This document shows positions 21,180 to 30,246 of a DNA stretch of 64,000 bases, one piece after another. Source of the stretch: Oxydemutator sp963693105 (GTDB lineage Bacteria > Pseudomonadota > Gammaproteobacteria > Poriferisulfidales > Oxydemutatoraceae); contig OY843752.1 in assembly GCA_963693105.1 (NCBI GenBank), positions 1,426,001 to 1,490,000 on the forward strand, given 5' to 3'. Each line of letters begins with the position of its first letter. Position 1 is the first letter of the stretch. The translations under genes and the position numbers were made by a program. The notes under the pieces are model-generated. The model was not told the origin of the DNA. It ran no database searches and saw nothing but the letters and a program-made list of their open reading frames with translations.

Positions 21180-22817
21180 CTAAAAGCCGCCGCCGTCGAA
21201 ATGGCAGGTGACCGGGTAGCGGCGATCCCTGCCGAAGGCGCGCGGCGTGATTTTCGGCCCCGGCGCCGACTGGCGTCTTTTGTATTCGCTGGCCACGATC
21301 ATGCGCTGCACCCGCCGCACCGTCGCGGCGTCGAAACCCCGCCCGACCAGATCGTCAAGGGAGGCATCCTGTTCGATGAGTTGTTCGAGAATCACATCCA
21401 GCACCGGGTACGGCGGCAGGCTGTCGGTATCCAGCTGCCCCGGCGCCAGCTCCGCCGTCGGCGGCCTCTCGATGATGCGCCGCGGTATCCTGTCGCGCTC
21501 GCGGTTGCAGTATTCGGCCAGTTCATAAACGCGGTTCTTGAAAAGATCCTTGAGCGGCGCGTAGCCGCCGACAGTGTCCCCGTACAACGTCGAGTACCCC
21601 ACCGCGAGTTCGCTTTTGTTGGACGTCGCCACCACCATCAGGCCGAGTTTGTTGGAAATGGACATCAGCATGGCGCCGCGGATGCGCGCTTGCAGGTTTT
21701 CTTCGGTGACGTCGCGCCGGCGATCCTGGAACACCGGCGCCAGTTCGGCCAGCATCGTCTCGAAAACGCCGGTAATCGGGACTTCAAGCAACTCGACGCC
21801 GGCGATGCGTGAAACGAGGCGGGCGTCTTCGACGCTTTGCGCCGAGGTGTACGCGGAAGGCATCATCACCGCCTTGACGCGCCCGGCGCCCAGCGCCTCC
21901 GCCGCCAGCACCAGCACCAGCGCCGAGTCAATGCCGCCCGACAGGCCGATGACAACGCCCTCAAAACCGTGCTTGTCCACGTAATCGCGCAGACCCGTTG
22001 AAAGCGCGCGCCAGATGATTTCAAGCGGAGCCAACCGCGCCGAGGTCTCATTGCAGGTGACGGCGCCGGCGCCGATGTCGCAATAATAAACGCCCTCCTC
22101 GAACGACGGCGCGCGGAATACACAGCGCCCGGCGCGGTCGAACACCCTCGAATCGCCGTCGAACACCAAATCGTCCTGGCCGCCGGTCTGGTTGACGTAA
22201 ATCACCGGCAGGCCCGTCTCGTTCACGCGCGCCTGCAACGCGCGCTCGCGCCGCGCCTGTTTGGCGGCATCGAACGGAGACGCGCTGATGTTGACCAGGC
22301 AATCGGCGCCGGCGCGCGCCGCGTCGGCGGCGGCGTGCGGCTGCCAGATGTCCTCGCAAACCGTCAGCCCGAGCGAAACGCCGTCCACCGCGAACACGCA
22401 GGCCTCGTCGGCGCCGGCGCTGAAATAACGTTTCTCGTCGAACACTTCGTAATTGGGCAGGCTGCGTTTGTAGCAGCGGTGCGCGACCTGTCCGTCCGAC
22501 AGGTGCAACGCGGCGTTGAACAACGCACCGTGCTCGCGCACCGGCGCGCCGACGATGACATCCATGCCGTCGGCGGCGTCGCGCGCGACCGCGTCCACGG
22601 CGGCGGCGGCGGCGGCGATAAAGTCGTCGCGCAGCAGCAGGTCCTCCGGCGAATAGCCCGTCAGGGACAACTCGGAAAAAACAATCAGCCGCGCACCGCG
22701 CTCGCGCGCCGCGCGTGCGAGGCGCACGATGCGCCCGGTGTTGCCGCGCAGGTCGCCGACCAGGAAGTTCTGCTGCGCCAGCGCGACCCGCAGCGGAGGC
22801 CTCGTCCGGTCATTCAT
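21180..22817 (-). CDS. nadE: Glutamine-dependent NAD+ synthetase
   Basis: A 545-residue enzyme for the last step of NAD+ synthesis, amidating deaminoNAD with ammonia taken from glutamine. The N-terminal nitrilase-type glutaminase shows its Glu (FSELSLTG, E49), Lys (KRSLPNYE) and Cys (TVCEDIW). The C-terminal synthetase has the PP-loop LSGGIDSALV. I start at ATG 22817 (MNDRTRPPLRVALAQ), because an earlier in-frame ATG adds 24 residues without family character. It converges on bamD with a 10-bp gap and is divergent from pilA. Supply of NAD is relevant to the NAD-linked formate dehydrogenase but there is no operon link. Confidence 0.94.
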   Translation of the reverse strand: MNDRTRPPLRVALAQQNFLVGDLRGNTGRIVRLARAARERGARLIVFSELSLTGYSPEDLLLRDDFIAAAAAAVDAVARDAADGMDVIVGAPVREHGALFNAALHLSDGQVAHRCYKRSLPNYEVFDEKRYFSAGADEACVFAVDGVSLGLTVCEDIWQPHAAADAARAGADCLVNISASPFDAAKQARRERALQARVNETGLPVIYVNQTGGQDDLVFDGDSRVFDRAGRCVFRAPSFEEGVYYCDIGAGAVTCNETSARLAPLEIIWRALSTGLRDYVDKHGFEGVVIGLSGGIDSALVLVLAAEALGAGRVKAVMMPSAYTSAQSVEDARLVSRIAGVELLEVPITGVFETMLAELAPVFQDRRRDVTEENLQARIRGAMLMSISNKLGLMVVATSNKSELAVGYSTLYGDTVGGYAPLKDLFKNRVYELAEYCNRERDRIPRRIIERPPTAELAPGQLDTDSLPPYPVLDVILEQLIEQDASLDDLVGRGFDAATVRRVQRMIVASEYKRRQSAPGPKITPRAFGRDRRYPVTCHFDGGGF

Positions 22818-22909
22818 CGGCCATTTGCTACCGCTCGTCCGCCGGCGGCCCCGCCGTGTCCCGTCCGGAAGCGAGGATGGCGCCGACAACCAATATCGGA
22901 GGTATTGTC

Positions 22910-23371
22910 ATGAACAAACTGAAAGAAGGCGGTTTTACGCTGATTGAATTGATGATTGCAATTGCCATTGTCGGCATTTTGTTGTCGCTGGCGGTGCCTG
23001 CATATCAGGATTATACCGTGCGCGCGAAAATCGCGGACGCGCTCAACATCGCGGCCTCGATGAAAGTCCTGATCGGGGAGTACTACATCAGCCAGGCGAA
23101 GCTGCCGGCGAACAAGACGGAAGCCGGCATCAAAACAGTGGCGAGTGATTACGTGGCCAGTGTCAGCTACACAAGCGAAAAGGAGGAGGATGCGGATACC
23201 ACAACAGCCGGCATTCTCACATTGACCCTGAAAGGCGACATCGGAGGCGAGGCCAACGGCAAAAAGTTCGTGCTGACGGCGAAGCCTGAAGACAAAATCC
23301 TCAAATGGACGTGCGGAACCACCACCGCCGACCCACTCGCGGCCAAATACCTGCCGGCACAATGTCGTTAA
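22910..23371 (+). CDS. pilA: Type IV major pilin precursor
   Basis: A 153-residue type IVa prepilin. A short basic leader (MNKLKEGG) is cut by prepilin peptidase after G8, leaving F9 to be methylated; E13 is the conserved Glu5 of the mature pilin inside a hydrophobic helix (to about residue 35). Two cysteines near the end, C135 and C152, would form the D-region disulfide loop. The start is fixed by a strong ribosome site GGAGG (22898-22902) seven bases upstream. It stops three bases before pilC, so the pilin may be co-transcribed with its assembly genes, which is uncommon. Confidence 0.94.
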   Translation: MNKLKEGGFTLIELMIAIAIVGILLSLAVPAYQDYTVRAKIADALNIAASMKVLIGEYYISQAKLPANKTEAGIKTVASDYVASVSYTSEKEEDADTTTAGILTLTLKGDIGGEANGKKFVLTAKPEDKILKWTCGTTTADPLAAKYLPAQCR

Positions 23372-23374
23372 AGG

Positions 23375-24568
23375 GTGACCGCGCCGCAGAAAAAGTGGTT
23401 CCGGTGGCGTGGTTTGTCGCCCGGCGGCGAGACCATATCAGGGCGCCGCGCAGCACGCGACAAAGGCGAGTTGGAACAATACCTTGCTGCGCAAGGCGTT
23501 ATCCTGGTAAAAGCAGACGGCGGTAGAGCCGCCCGGCGTCTTGGCGGGCGCGACGTCACGGTGCTGCTGCAACAGCTGGCGGCGCTGCTGCGCGCGTCGC
23601 TGCCCGTTACCGATGTCTTCGATCTGCTGCGCTGGCAGGCGAAACCGCGCCTGCGGCGAACGCTGACGTTGGTGTGGCAGGACATCGAGGCGGGCTGTGG
23701 TCTCGCGCAAAGTCTCGCACCTCACCTGCATCCGCGCCACCGCTTTATCGTCCACATTCTGCAAACCGGCGAGAACAGCGGACGCCTGGCGCCGCTGGCC
23801 GCGGAACTCGCGGCGCAGAGGGAGAGGCACGAGAAAATTCACAAGAAACTGAAGCGGGCGATTGCCTATCCGGCGACTGTGCTGACCGCGTCCATCGCGG
23901 TCGTCACCGTGCTGCTGCTGACGGTGATACCACAGTTCGAGTCGTTCTATGCGGGTTTCGGCGGCGAGCTGCCCAACTATACGCGGCTGACGCTGCGCCT
24001 GTTCTCCAATCTTTCGGAGTACGGCGCCCGCTTCGTTGCGCTGCTCGGTGCGCTGATTGCCGGTCTGCTGCTGCTCCACCGCAACACGCATTGGTTTCGC
24101 CGCATGCTGGGGCGGCTTGCGCTGAAGCTGCCGCTGGCGGGCGGCATCAGGAAAGCGTACTGGTGCCGGCTTTTCGCGACCGTCGTCGGCCCGGCCTACG
24201 GCGCCGGCGTTCCGCTGGCGACGGCAATTGAATGGCTGTCCGACTCGTCGCCCGACGTGGTCTTTCGGGAGATTCTGGAAGGAATTTCAGCGCGCCTGGA
24301 AGAAGGCGCGGGATTTTCCGAGGCCATCCGGCGCGCCGCCTTCTTCGACCGCTTCTTTGAGCAGGTGGTCCGCATCGGCGAAAACAGCGGGCGGCTCGAT
24401 GAGTCGTTCAAGCAGATTGCCGGGTATTACGACGAGCAAATCGCCACCAGGGCCGACAGGGTGATCCAGCTGACCGAACCGTGTCTGATTCTGCTGATCG
24501 CGGGCATCGTCGGCTGGATTGTCGCAACCATGTACCTGCCGATTTTCAATCTGGGATTTGCACTATAA
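23375..24568 (+). CDS. pilC: Type IV pilus inner-membrane platform protein
   Basis: A 397-residue member of the GspF/PilC family, with two cytoplasmic four-helix domains (about 45-165 and 250-370), each carrying the family phrase GENSGRL, and membrane segments near 165-190, 215-235 and 370-395. It anchors the assembly ATPases to the inner membrane. The start is a GTG at 23375 whose ribosome site would be very close (AAAGG), so translation may depend on pilA read-through. The usual neighbour pilB, the extension ATPase, is missing from this window. Confidence 0.92.
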   Translation: MTAPQKKWFRWRGLSPGGETISGRRAARDKGELEQYLAAQGVILVKADGGRAARRLGGRDVTVLLQQLAALLRASLPVTDVFDLLRWQAKPRLRRTLTLVWQDIEAGCGLAQSLAPHLHPRHRFIVHILQTGENSGRLAPLAAELAAQRERHEKIHKKLKRAIAYPATVLTASIAVVTVLLLTVIPQFESFYAGFGGELPNYTRLTLRLFSNLSEYGARFVALLGALIAGLLLLHRNTHWFRRMLGRLALKLPLAGGIRKAYWCRLFATVVGPAYGAGVPLATAIEWLSDSSPDVVFREILEGISARLEEGAGFSEAIRRAAFFDRFFEQVVRIGENSGRLDESFKQIAGYYDEQIATRADRVIQLTEPCLILLIAGIVGWIVATMYLPIFNLGFAL

Positions 24569-24574
24569 TCCGGT

Positions 24575-25426
24575 ATGCTCGACCTTCCCTGGCAATGGCC
24601 AGCCGCCGTTTTCATCGGCGGTCTGGTGCTCGGCAGTTTTCTGAACGTGGTGATTTACCGGCTGCCGTTGATTCTCGCGCGGCGGCGGCGCGAGGAATGC
24701 CGCGAATCGAGCGGCGGCGAGGATGCCGCGCTGTCGCTGGCGTCGCCCGCCTCGCACTGCCCGGCCTGCCGGCGGCCCCTGAAATACCGGCACAACCTGC
24801 CGCTGCTGAGCTACATTGCGCTGAAAGGCCGTTGCGCCTGGTGCCGGGCGCCGATCAGCCTGCGCTATCCGGCCGTCGAACTGGCAACGGCGCTCGCCCT
24901 GGTCGGCGTGTTCATGGTTCACGACACGGCGCCGGAATTTGCGGCGGGCGCCGCGCTCAGCGCCTGCCTGATTGCGCTCGCTGCGATTGATTTGCGCGAC
25001 GGCCTGTTGCCGGACGCGATCACCCTGCCACTGTTGTGGCTCGGCCTGCTCGTCAACAGTTTCGGAGTCTTCGCCGATGCGGTGTCGGCGATACTTGGCG
25101 CCGCCGCAGGCTACCTTTTCTTCGCCGCCATGAACCAATGCTATGCCGCCGTCAGGAAACAGCAGGGGCTGGGCGGCGGCGATATGAAGCTGCTGGCCGC
25201 GCTCGGCGCCTGGTTTGGCTGGCAGGCGCTGCCCGGCATGGTGCTGCTCGCCTCGGTCAGCGGCCTGGCGGCGAGCCTCGCGATGATCGCCGCCGGCAAA
25301 TGGAAACGCACCACCCGGATTCCATTCGGCCCGTACCTCGCGCTCGCCGGATGGGTCTGTCTTGTGTCCGGCGAGACGCTTCGAGATCCGCTGAGGCTTC
25401 TGCTGGGCGTCGGGGAATGGCCATGA
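24575..25426 (+). CDS. pilD: Prepilin leader peptidase / N-methyltransferase
   Basis: A 283-residue polytopic membrane enzyme that cleaves and N-methylates type IV pilins. The cytoplasmic loop has the zinc-binding pairs C62/C65 and C87/C90. The two catalytic aspartates are D139 (in AAIDLRDG) and D203 (in GGGDMK), as in the aspartic prepilin peptidase family. The ATG at 24575 follows pilC by 6 bp, and the stop overlaps the coaE start as ATGA. It should process PilA encoded two genes upstream. Confidence 0.95.
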   Translation: MLDLPWQWPAAVFIGGLVLGSFLNVVIYRLPLILARRRREECRESSGGEDAALSLASPASHCPACRRPLKYRHNLPLLSYIALKGRCAWCRAPISLRYPAVELATALALVGVFMVHDTAPEFAAGAALSACLIALAAIDLRDGLLPDAITLPLLWLGLLVNSFGVFADAVSAILGAAAGYLFFAAMNQCYAAVRKQQGLGGGDMKLLAALGAWFGWQALPGMVLLASVSGLAASLAMIAAGKWKRTTRIPFGPYLALAGWVCLVSGETLRDPLRLLLGVGEWP

Positions 25427-26055
25427 TTCGGCTCGGCTTGAGCGGCGGCATCGGCTGCGGCAAGAACGAGGCGAACGCGGTGTTCCGTGCGCTCGGGACG
25501 CCGGTGCTGGACGCCGATGAAATCGCGCGCGAACTGACCGGCCCGGGACGCCCGGAACTCGGTGAAATCACCGCCGCTTTCGGCGCCGGCGTCCTCGACG
25601 GCGGCGGCGAACTGGATCGCGCCCGGCTGCGCGCCCTGGTTTTCAGCGACGACGAGGCGCGCCGCCGGCTGAACGCAATCCTCCACCCCCGGATAAGGCG
25701 CGAGACGGAAAAGCGCCTCTTCGCGCTGGACCCGGACAACGCCTACTGCGTCATCACCGCGCCGCTCTTGATTGAGGCCGGCATGACCGACCTGGCGGAT
25801 GTCGTCGCCGTCATTGATTGCGACGAAGACACGCGGGTGCAACGGATTATGCGGCGCGACGACTGCGACGCGGCGCAGGCCAAAAGAATCATGGCGGCCC
25901 AGGCCGGCACCGAGGAAAGGCTGCAAGCCGCGGACATTGTCATTGACAACCGCGGCGAGAAGGAGCGGCTGCGGCGGCGGATTATGCGGCTGCACCGCAA
26001 ACTGCTGGAAAACAGCGCGCTGCGCGGTCAGGATTTAATCAGCCGGATTCGCTGA
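25423..26055 (+). CDS. coaE: Dephospho-CoA kinase
   Basis: A 210-residue kinase for the last step of coenzyme A synthesis. The P-loop is GGIGCGKN (residues 8-15), DADEIAR follows (about 35), and the C-terminal half matches E. coli CoaE (MRRDD, ILAAQA-type, DIVIDN). The P-loop ends in Asn15 where Ser or Thr normally binds Mg-ATP; the rest of the protein looks intact. I choose ATG 25423, overlapping the pilD stop; another ATG lies two codons earlier. The pilD-coaE arrangement is common in gammaproteobacteria. It converges with tyrS, overlapping it by 28 bp. Confidence 0.93.
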   Translation: MIRLGLSGGIGCGKNEANAVFRALGTPVLDADEIARELTGPGRPELGEITAAFGAGVLDGGGELDRARLRALVFSDDEARRRLNAILHPRIRRETEKRLFALDPDNAYCVITAPLLIEAGMTDLADVVAVIDCDEDTRVQRIMRRDDCDAAQAKRIMAAQAGTEERLQAADIVIDNRGEKERLRRRIMRLHRKLLENSALRGQDLISRIR

Positions 26056-27224
26056 AAACGGCGCCTGCCAATCTGATATACGTGGTCGCTGCCGGCCTTG
26101 ATTTTGAGGTCGCAGGCCTCGACCTTCTCGCCGTCTATGCGAACCGCGCCCTGCTTGATCATGCGCTGCGCCTCGGAAGACGAGCCGGTCAGCGACGACA
26201 TTCTCATCAATTGCGGCAACGGCACACTGTCATCCTTGATGTGTACATCGCGGACCTCGATGTCGTCGGGGATGGCGTGTTTCCGAAAACGCTCGATGAA
26301 ACCGGCGTGCGCCTCCGCCGCCGCGCCGGCGTCGTGAAAACGGGCGACGATTTCGCGCGCCAGTTCAAACTTGACATCGCGCGGATTGCGCCCCGCCCCG
26401 ACCTCTTGCTTGAGCGCCTCGATTTCCGCCGATGATCTAAAGCTTAACAGATTGAAATAACGCCACATTAACTGATCTGAAACCGACATCAGCTTGCCGA
26501 ACATTTCCGCCGCCGGTTCGGCAATGCCGATGCAGTTGTCCAGCGACTTCGACATTTTTCTGACCCCGTCCAGCCCTTCGAGTATCGGCACGGTCATCAC
26601 CACCTGCGGCGCCTGGCCGTAATTTTTCTGCAGTTCCCTGCCGACCAGCAGGTTGAATTTCTGGTCAACGCCGCCGAGTTCGACATCAGCGTGCAACGCG
26701 ACCGAGTCGTAACCCTGCAACAGCGGATAAAGAAACTCGTGAATGCCGATGGGCTGGCCGCCCGTGTAACGCTTGTTGAAATCATCGCGTTCAAGCATCC
26801 GGGCGACGGTGTGGCGCGAGGCCAGCTCGACCATGGATTTGGCCGAAAGCGCCTCCAGCCATTTCGAGTTGAAACAGATTTCGGTCGCGTCGCGGTCGAG
26901 GATTTTGTATATCTGCGCGGCGTAGGTGCGGGCGTTTTCCTCCGCCTGCCCGCGCGTCAGCGGCGGGCGCATCTTGCTCCTGCCGCTCGGGTCGCCGATC
27001 ATTCCGGTAAAGTCGCCGACGACGAATTTCACAGCGTGCCCCTGCTTCTGGAATTCGCGCAACTTGTTGATCAAAACGGTGTGGCCGAGATGAAGATCCG
27101 GCGCCGTCGGGTCGAAACCCGCCTTGATTACCAGCGCCCGGCCCGCCTCCAGACGCCGTTCCAGTTCGTCGGGCAGCAGTACCTCCGCGACGCCTCTCAA
27201 TAGTTCGGCAATATCGGTTTTCAT
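26028..27224 (-). CDS. tyrS: Tyrosyl-tRNA synthetase
   Basis: A 398-residue class I aminoacyl-tRNA synthetase. The HIGH-type motif is HLGH (45-48) and KMSKS lies at 223-227. An S4 RNA-binding domain closes the protein (SSEAQRMIKQGAVRIDG). It belongs to the TyrRS type common in proteobacteria with the phrase GFDPTAPDLHLGHT. I start at ATG 27224 (MKTDIAELL), nine codons inside a longer frame. It is divergent from the M23 peptidase gene, as in Pseudomonas. Confidence 0.96.
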   Translation of the reverse strand: MKTDIAELLRGVAEVLLPDELERRLEAGRALVIKAGFDPTAPDLHLGHTVLINKLREFQKQGHAVKFVVGDFTGMIGDPSGRSKMRPPLTRGQAEENARTYAAQIYKILDRDATEICFNSKWLEALSAKSMVELASRHTVARMLERDDFNKRYTGGQPIGIHEFLYPLLQGYDSVALHADVELGGVDQKFNLLVGRELQKNYGQAPQVVMTVPILEGLDGVRKMSKSLDNCIGIAEPAAEMFGKLMSVSDQLMWRYFNLLSFRSSAEIEALKQEVGAGRNPRDVKFELAREIVARFHDAGAAAEAHAGFIERFRKHAIPDDIEVRDVHIKDDSVPLPQLMRMSSLTGSSSEAQRMIKQGAVRIDGEKVEACDLKIKAGSDHVYQIGRRRFQRIRLIKS

Positions 27225-27244
27225 CGGAAAAACAGCATAAATGA

Positions 27245-27286
27245 TTGACAATCAGATTGCTGAGAGTATCTTTACCCGCTTATAAA
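27245..27286 (+). promoter_or_regulatory. Candidate sigma-70 promoters of the M23 peptidase-anmK unit
   Basis: Two overlapping pairs are visible in the 86-bp gap between tyrS and the peptidase. One is TTGACA (27245-27250) with TATCTT (27267-27272), 16 bp apart. The other is TTGCTG (27257-27262) with TATAAA (27281-27286), 18 bp apart. Either would start transcription before the ATG at 27311. Confidence 0.45.
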
Positions 27287-27310
27287 TTCAAACCGTTTTT
27301 ATTTTTCGCT

Positions 27311-28744
27311 ATGCGACGAATTATGAGACAAAACTCTCCGAACCCGCAATGGCGCGGTGATTCAGTGCGAAGGAAGCGCCTGCGCCTCGCCATCAGCGCG
27401 GCACTGCTGACCGGCATTATCACCTTCGTCATCTCCGCCCAGACCACGCGACTGCCGCAAGCCGCACAGGCTGCGGTGGACAAACCACGGCAGGCGCCGC
27501 CCGAAATCGCGTACGTGGAGGAACAAGCCGCGCCCGTCGCGCCGGTGCAGCTCGCGCCCGCCGACATCGCGCCCGCCGACATCGCGCCCACCGACATCGC
27601 GCCCGCCGACAACGTGAAAATTCATCACTACACCGTTCAGCCGGGCGACACGCTTTCGGAAATTCTGGATCATTTCGACTTGTACAAAACCATGCGGCGT
27701 TTACTGGAGCTTAAAAAGAAAGACAGAAAATCCCTGGCCGACCTCCGCCCCGGACGGCCGCTTGAACTCAAGATCAAAGACGGCACGCTGATGGAATTGG
27801 CCTACCGGCCGTCGCCGGTGGACCATGTCATCGTATCGAGGCGGGAAGACGGCGGCTACCGGCTGGACCGGCATCTGCAGGAGGTTGAGAAAAGGGAGGT
27901 TTTCGCCTCCGGGGTGATTATTGATTCGCTTTATCTGGCGGGAAAAAAAGCCGGTCTTTCGGACAAGATCATCGTTGAAATGGGCGACATTCTCGGCTGG
28001 GACATTGACTTCGTCTATGACATCCGAAGCGGCGACCGCTTCACCGTGCTCTACGAGGAAAGCTACGTCAACGGAAAGAAATGGAAGGACAACCACATCG
28101 TCGCCATCGAATTTCTGAACCGCAAAAAAATCTACCGTCTCGCCCATTACATGAATGCCGCCGGCACAAGCGATTACTACATGGAAAGCGGGCGCCAGGT
28201 CAGAAAACCTTTTCTTCGCAACCCGCTGGAATTCACCCGCATCAGTTCGCATTTCAGGAACAGGCGCATGCATCCGGTGCTGCACAAAATTCGCGCGCAC
28301 AAGGGCGTGGACTATGCGGCAAAACGCGGCACGCCGGTGCGCTCGACCGGCGCCGGGAAAATCATCCACCGCGGCAGAAAAGGCGGTTACGGCAACACCG
28401 TCATCATCCGCCATGAAAACGGCTACAGCACCCTGTACGCGCACCTTTCCCGTTTCGCCCGCGGCCAGCGAAACGGCTCTTATGTGAAACAAAAGCAGGT
28501 CATCGGCTATGTCGGCTCGACGGGACTTTCGACCGGGCCGCATCTGCACTACGAATTCCGCATCGGCAGCGTCCACAAGAACCCGCTCACGGTCAAACTG
28601 CCCGATTCCCGGCCTCTGCCGAAATCGAAGATGCCCCACTTCCGCGAGGCGACGCGCACCACCTTCGCCAAACTCAGCCTGATCAACCAGGCCTATGTCG
28701 CCTCGCTCGGCAAAGCAAGCGGCCAGTCAACCGAAAAGCGCTGA
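27311..28744 (+). CDS. M23 cell-wall endopeptidase with LysM/OapA domain (MepM-like)
   Basis: A 477-residue inner-membrane-anchored peptidoglycan hydrolase. One membrane helix lies at residues about 24-43. A Pro/Ala linker contains four copies of a five-residue unit, APADI (27554-27613). A LysM-type domain follows (HHYTVQPGDTLSEIL, about 105-155). The C-terminal M23 zinc peptidase has H330 and D334 (HKGVD) and the HxH pair at 411-413 (HLHYEF), so it should cleave peptide cross-links. I start at ATG 27311; a TTG 22 codons earlier is possible. The order tyrS / this gene / anmK matches Pseudomonas, linking it to cell-wall turnover. Confidence 0.92.
   Translation: MRRIMRQNSPNPQWRGDSVRRKRLRLAISAALLTGIITFVISAQTTRLPQAAQAAVDKPRQAPPEIAYVEEQAAPVAPVQLAPADIAPADIAPTDIAPADNVKIHHYTVQPGDTLSEILDHFDLYKTMRRLLELKKKDRKSLADLRPGRPLELKIKDGTLMELAYRPSPVDHVIVSRREDGGYRLDRHLQEVEKREVFASGVIIDSLYLAGKKAGLSDKIIVEMGDILGWDIDFVYDIRSGDRFTVLYEESYVNGKKWKDNHIVAIEFLNRKKIYRLAHYMNAAGTSDYYMESGRQVRKPFLRNPLEFTRISSHFRNRRMHPVLHKIRAHKGVDYAAKRGTPVRSTGAGKIIHRGRKGGYGNTVIIRHENGYSTLYAHLSRFARGQRNGSYVKQKQVIGYVGSTGLSTGPHLHYEFRIGSVHKNPLTVKLPDSRPLPKSKMPHFREATRTTFAKLSLINQAYVASLGKASGQSTEKR
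27554..27613 (+). repeat. Four tandem 15-bp units in the peptidase linker
   Basis: Units at 27554-27568, 27569-27583, 27584-27598 and 27599-27613 are nearly identical (GCGCCCGCCGACATC with one or two changes in the third and fourth). They encode the APADI linker. In-frame gain or loss would change only the spacing between membrane anchor and LysM domain. Confidence 0.9.
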
Positions 28745-28747
28745 GCC

Positions 28748-29848
28748 ATGCCGGCGATTTATCTGGGGGCGCTGTCCGGCACCAGCCTGGACTCGGTGGA
28801 TGTCGCGGCGGTGGATTTCGAGAACGGCATCACCCTGATCGCTTTTGCAAGCCACCCGATAGACCGCGAAATCGCGCAGCGCGTCACGCGCCTGCAGACT
28901 CAACCCGCGCGGCTGTCGGAACTGGCGCGGCTTGACTGCGAACTCGGCAACCTGTTCGCCGCCGCCGTGCTCAACCTGATAGAGGCGGAGGGCCTTCCCG
29001 CAAGCGCCATAGAAGCCGTCGGCCTGCACGGGCAGACCCTGCTGCACCGGCCGGACGAAGACTGCCCCTACACCGTGCAGATTGGCGACCCCAACATCGT
29101 CGCCGCCAGGACTGGCCTTACGACGGTCGCCGATTTCAGGCGCGCCGATATCGCGCTTGGCGGCCAGGGCGCGCCCTTGACACCGGCTTTTCACAGGGAG
29201 TTGTTCGGGCATCTCGAACCCGCGGCAATCGTCAACATCGGCGGCATCGCCAATCTGACCAGTCTCGACGGCGGAAAAGTCACCGGTTTCGACACCGGCC
29301 CGGGCAACTGCCTGATGGACGCCTGGACATTGCGTCACAAGCAGGAGCCTTTCGACGACGAAGGTCGCTGGGCCGCAAGCGCCGACCTCGACCGCGAACT
29401 GCTAATGAAGTTGCTCGGTCACCCGCCCTTTTCAGCGCCGCCGCCCAGGAGTTTCTGTACCAGCCAGTTTCACCTCGGCTGGCTCGAAGAACATCTGCCC
29501 GATGGCGCCGATGCCGCCACGGTGCAGGCGACGCTGGCCGAATTGACGGCCGCCACCATCACCGATGCGGTAAGAGAATATGCCGCGACAGCCGAGACAC
29601 TGCTGGTGTGCGGCGGCGGCGTGCACAACCGCCATCTGCTGCAAAGGATCAGCGCGCTGACCGGCATTCGCGTGCGCAGCACGGAAACGGAGGGCGTTCC
29701 TCCCGACCGGGTCGAGGCATTGGCGTTCGCGTGGCTCGCCAGACAACGCCTGGCGCGCGTCAGCGGCGTGATTCCCGCGGCCACCGGTGCAAGCCAGGCG
29801 GCTGTGCTCGGCGCCGTCTATCATCCGCCGGCGCGGGTTTCGGGATGA
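28748..29848 (+). CDS. anmK: Anhydro-N-acetylmuramic acid kinase
   Basis: A 366-residue sugar kinase that phosphorylates and opens 1,6-anhydroMurNAc recovered from peptidoglycan, giving MurNAc-6-phosphate. The ATP-site signature GTSLDSVD sits at the N-terminus (about 11-18), with VNIGGIANLT and the DTGPGN phrase (about 160-185) and a C-terminal CGGGVHN. It starts 3 bp after the M23 peptidase stop, so the two form one operon for wall cleavage and recycling. It converges on erpA with a 3-bp gap. Confidence 0.95.
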   Translation: MPAIYLGALSGTSLDSVDVAAVDFENGITLIAFASHPIDREIAQRVTRLQTQPARLSELARLDCELGNLFAAAVLNLIEAEGLPASAIEAVGLHGQTLLHRPDEDCPYTVQIGDPNIVAARTGLTTVADFRRADIALGGQGAPLTPAFHRELFGHLEPAAIVNIGGIANLTSLDGGKVTGFDTGPGNCLMDAWTLRHKQEPFDDEGRWAASADLDRELLMKLLGHPPFSAPPPRSFCTSQFHLGWLEEHLPDGADAATVQATLAELTAATITDAVREYAATAETLLVCGGGVHNRHLLQRISALTGIRVRSTETEGVPPDRVEALAFAWLARQRLARVSGVIPAATGASQAAVLGAVYHPPARVSG

Positions 29849-29851
29849 GTC

Positions 29852-30193
29852 TCAGGCGGGGGAAAAAGAAGAGCCGCAGCCGCAGGTTGTCGCCGCGTTC
29901 GGATTGCGAATGACAAACTGGGCGCCTTCCAGGCCCTCGGTGTAATCAATCTCCGCGCCCATCAGGTACTGATGGCTCATCGGGTCAACGAGCAGCGTAA
30001 CTCCGCCTTTCTCGACCTGGGCGTCGCCTTCCTGAATGTTCTCGTCGAAGGTGAAGCCGTATTGAAAGCCGGAGCAGCCGCCTCCCGAGACGAACACGCG
30101 CAACTTGAGGTTGTCGTTGTTCTCCTCATTGATCAGCGATTTGACCTTGGCCGCGGCGGCCTCGGTAAAAATCAGGGATTGCATTTCAGTCAT
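29852..30193 (-). CDS. erpA: Iron-sulfur cluster insertion protein ErpA
   Basis: A 113-residue A-type carrier that delivers [4Fe-4S] clusters to apoproteins. The three ligands are C40 (GGGCSGFQY) and C104/C106 in the C-terminal CGCGSSF, the ErpA/IscA pattern. ErpA rather than IscA is favoured by the ending and by the anmK/argC neighbourhood. The start at 30193 is set by a strong GGAGGAAGC upstream; longer frames to 30289 lack this. Its clients in this window could include the formate dehydrogenase. Confidence 0.93.
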   Translation of the reverse strand: MTEMQSLIFTEAAAAKVKSLINEENNDNLKLRVFVSGGGCSGFQYGFTFDENIQEGDAQVEKGGVTLLVDPMSHQYLMGAEIDYTEGLEGAQFVIRNPNAATTCGCGSSFSPA

Positions 30194-30246
30194 GGGTTTG
30201 CTTCCTCCGTAATTATGACAGCCATTATACCATCCGGGCGCGGCGT

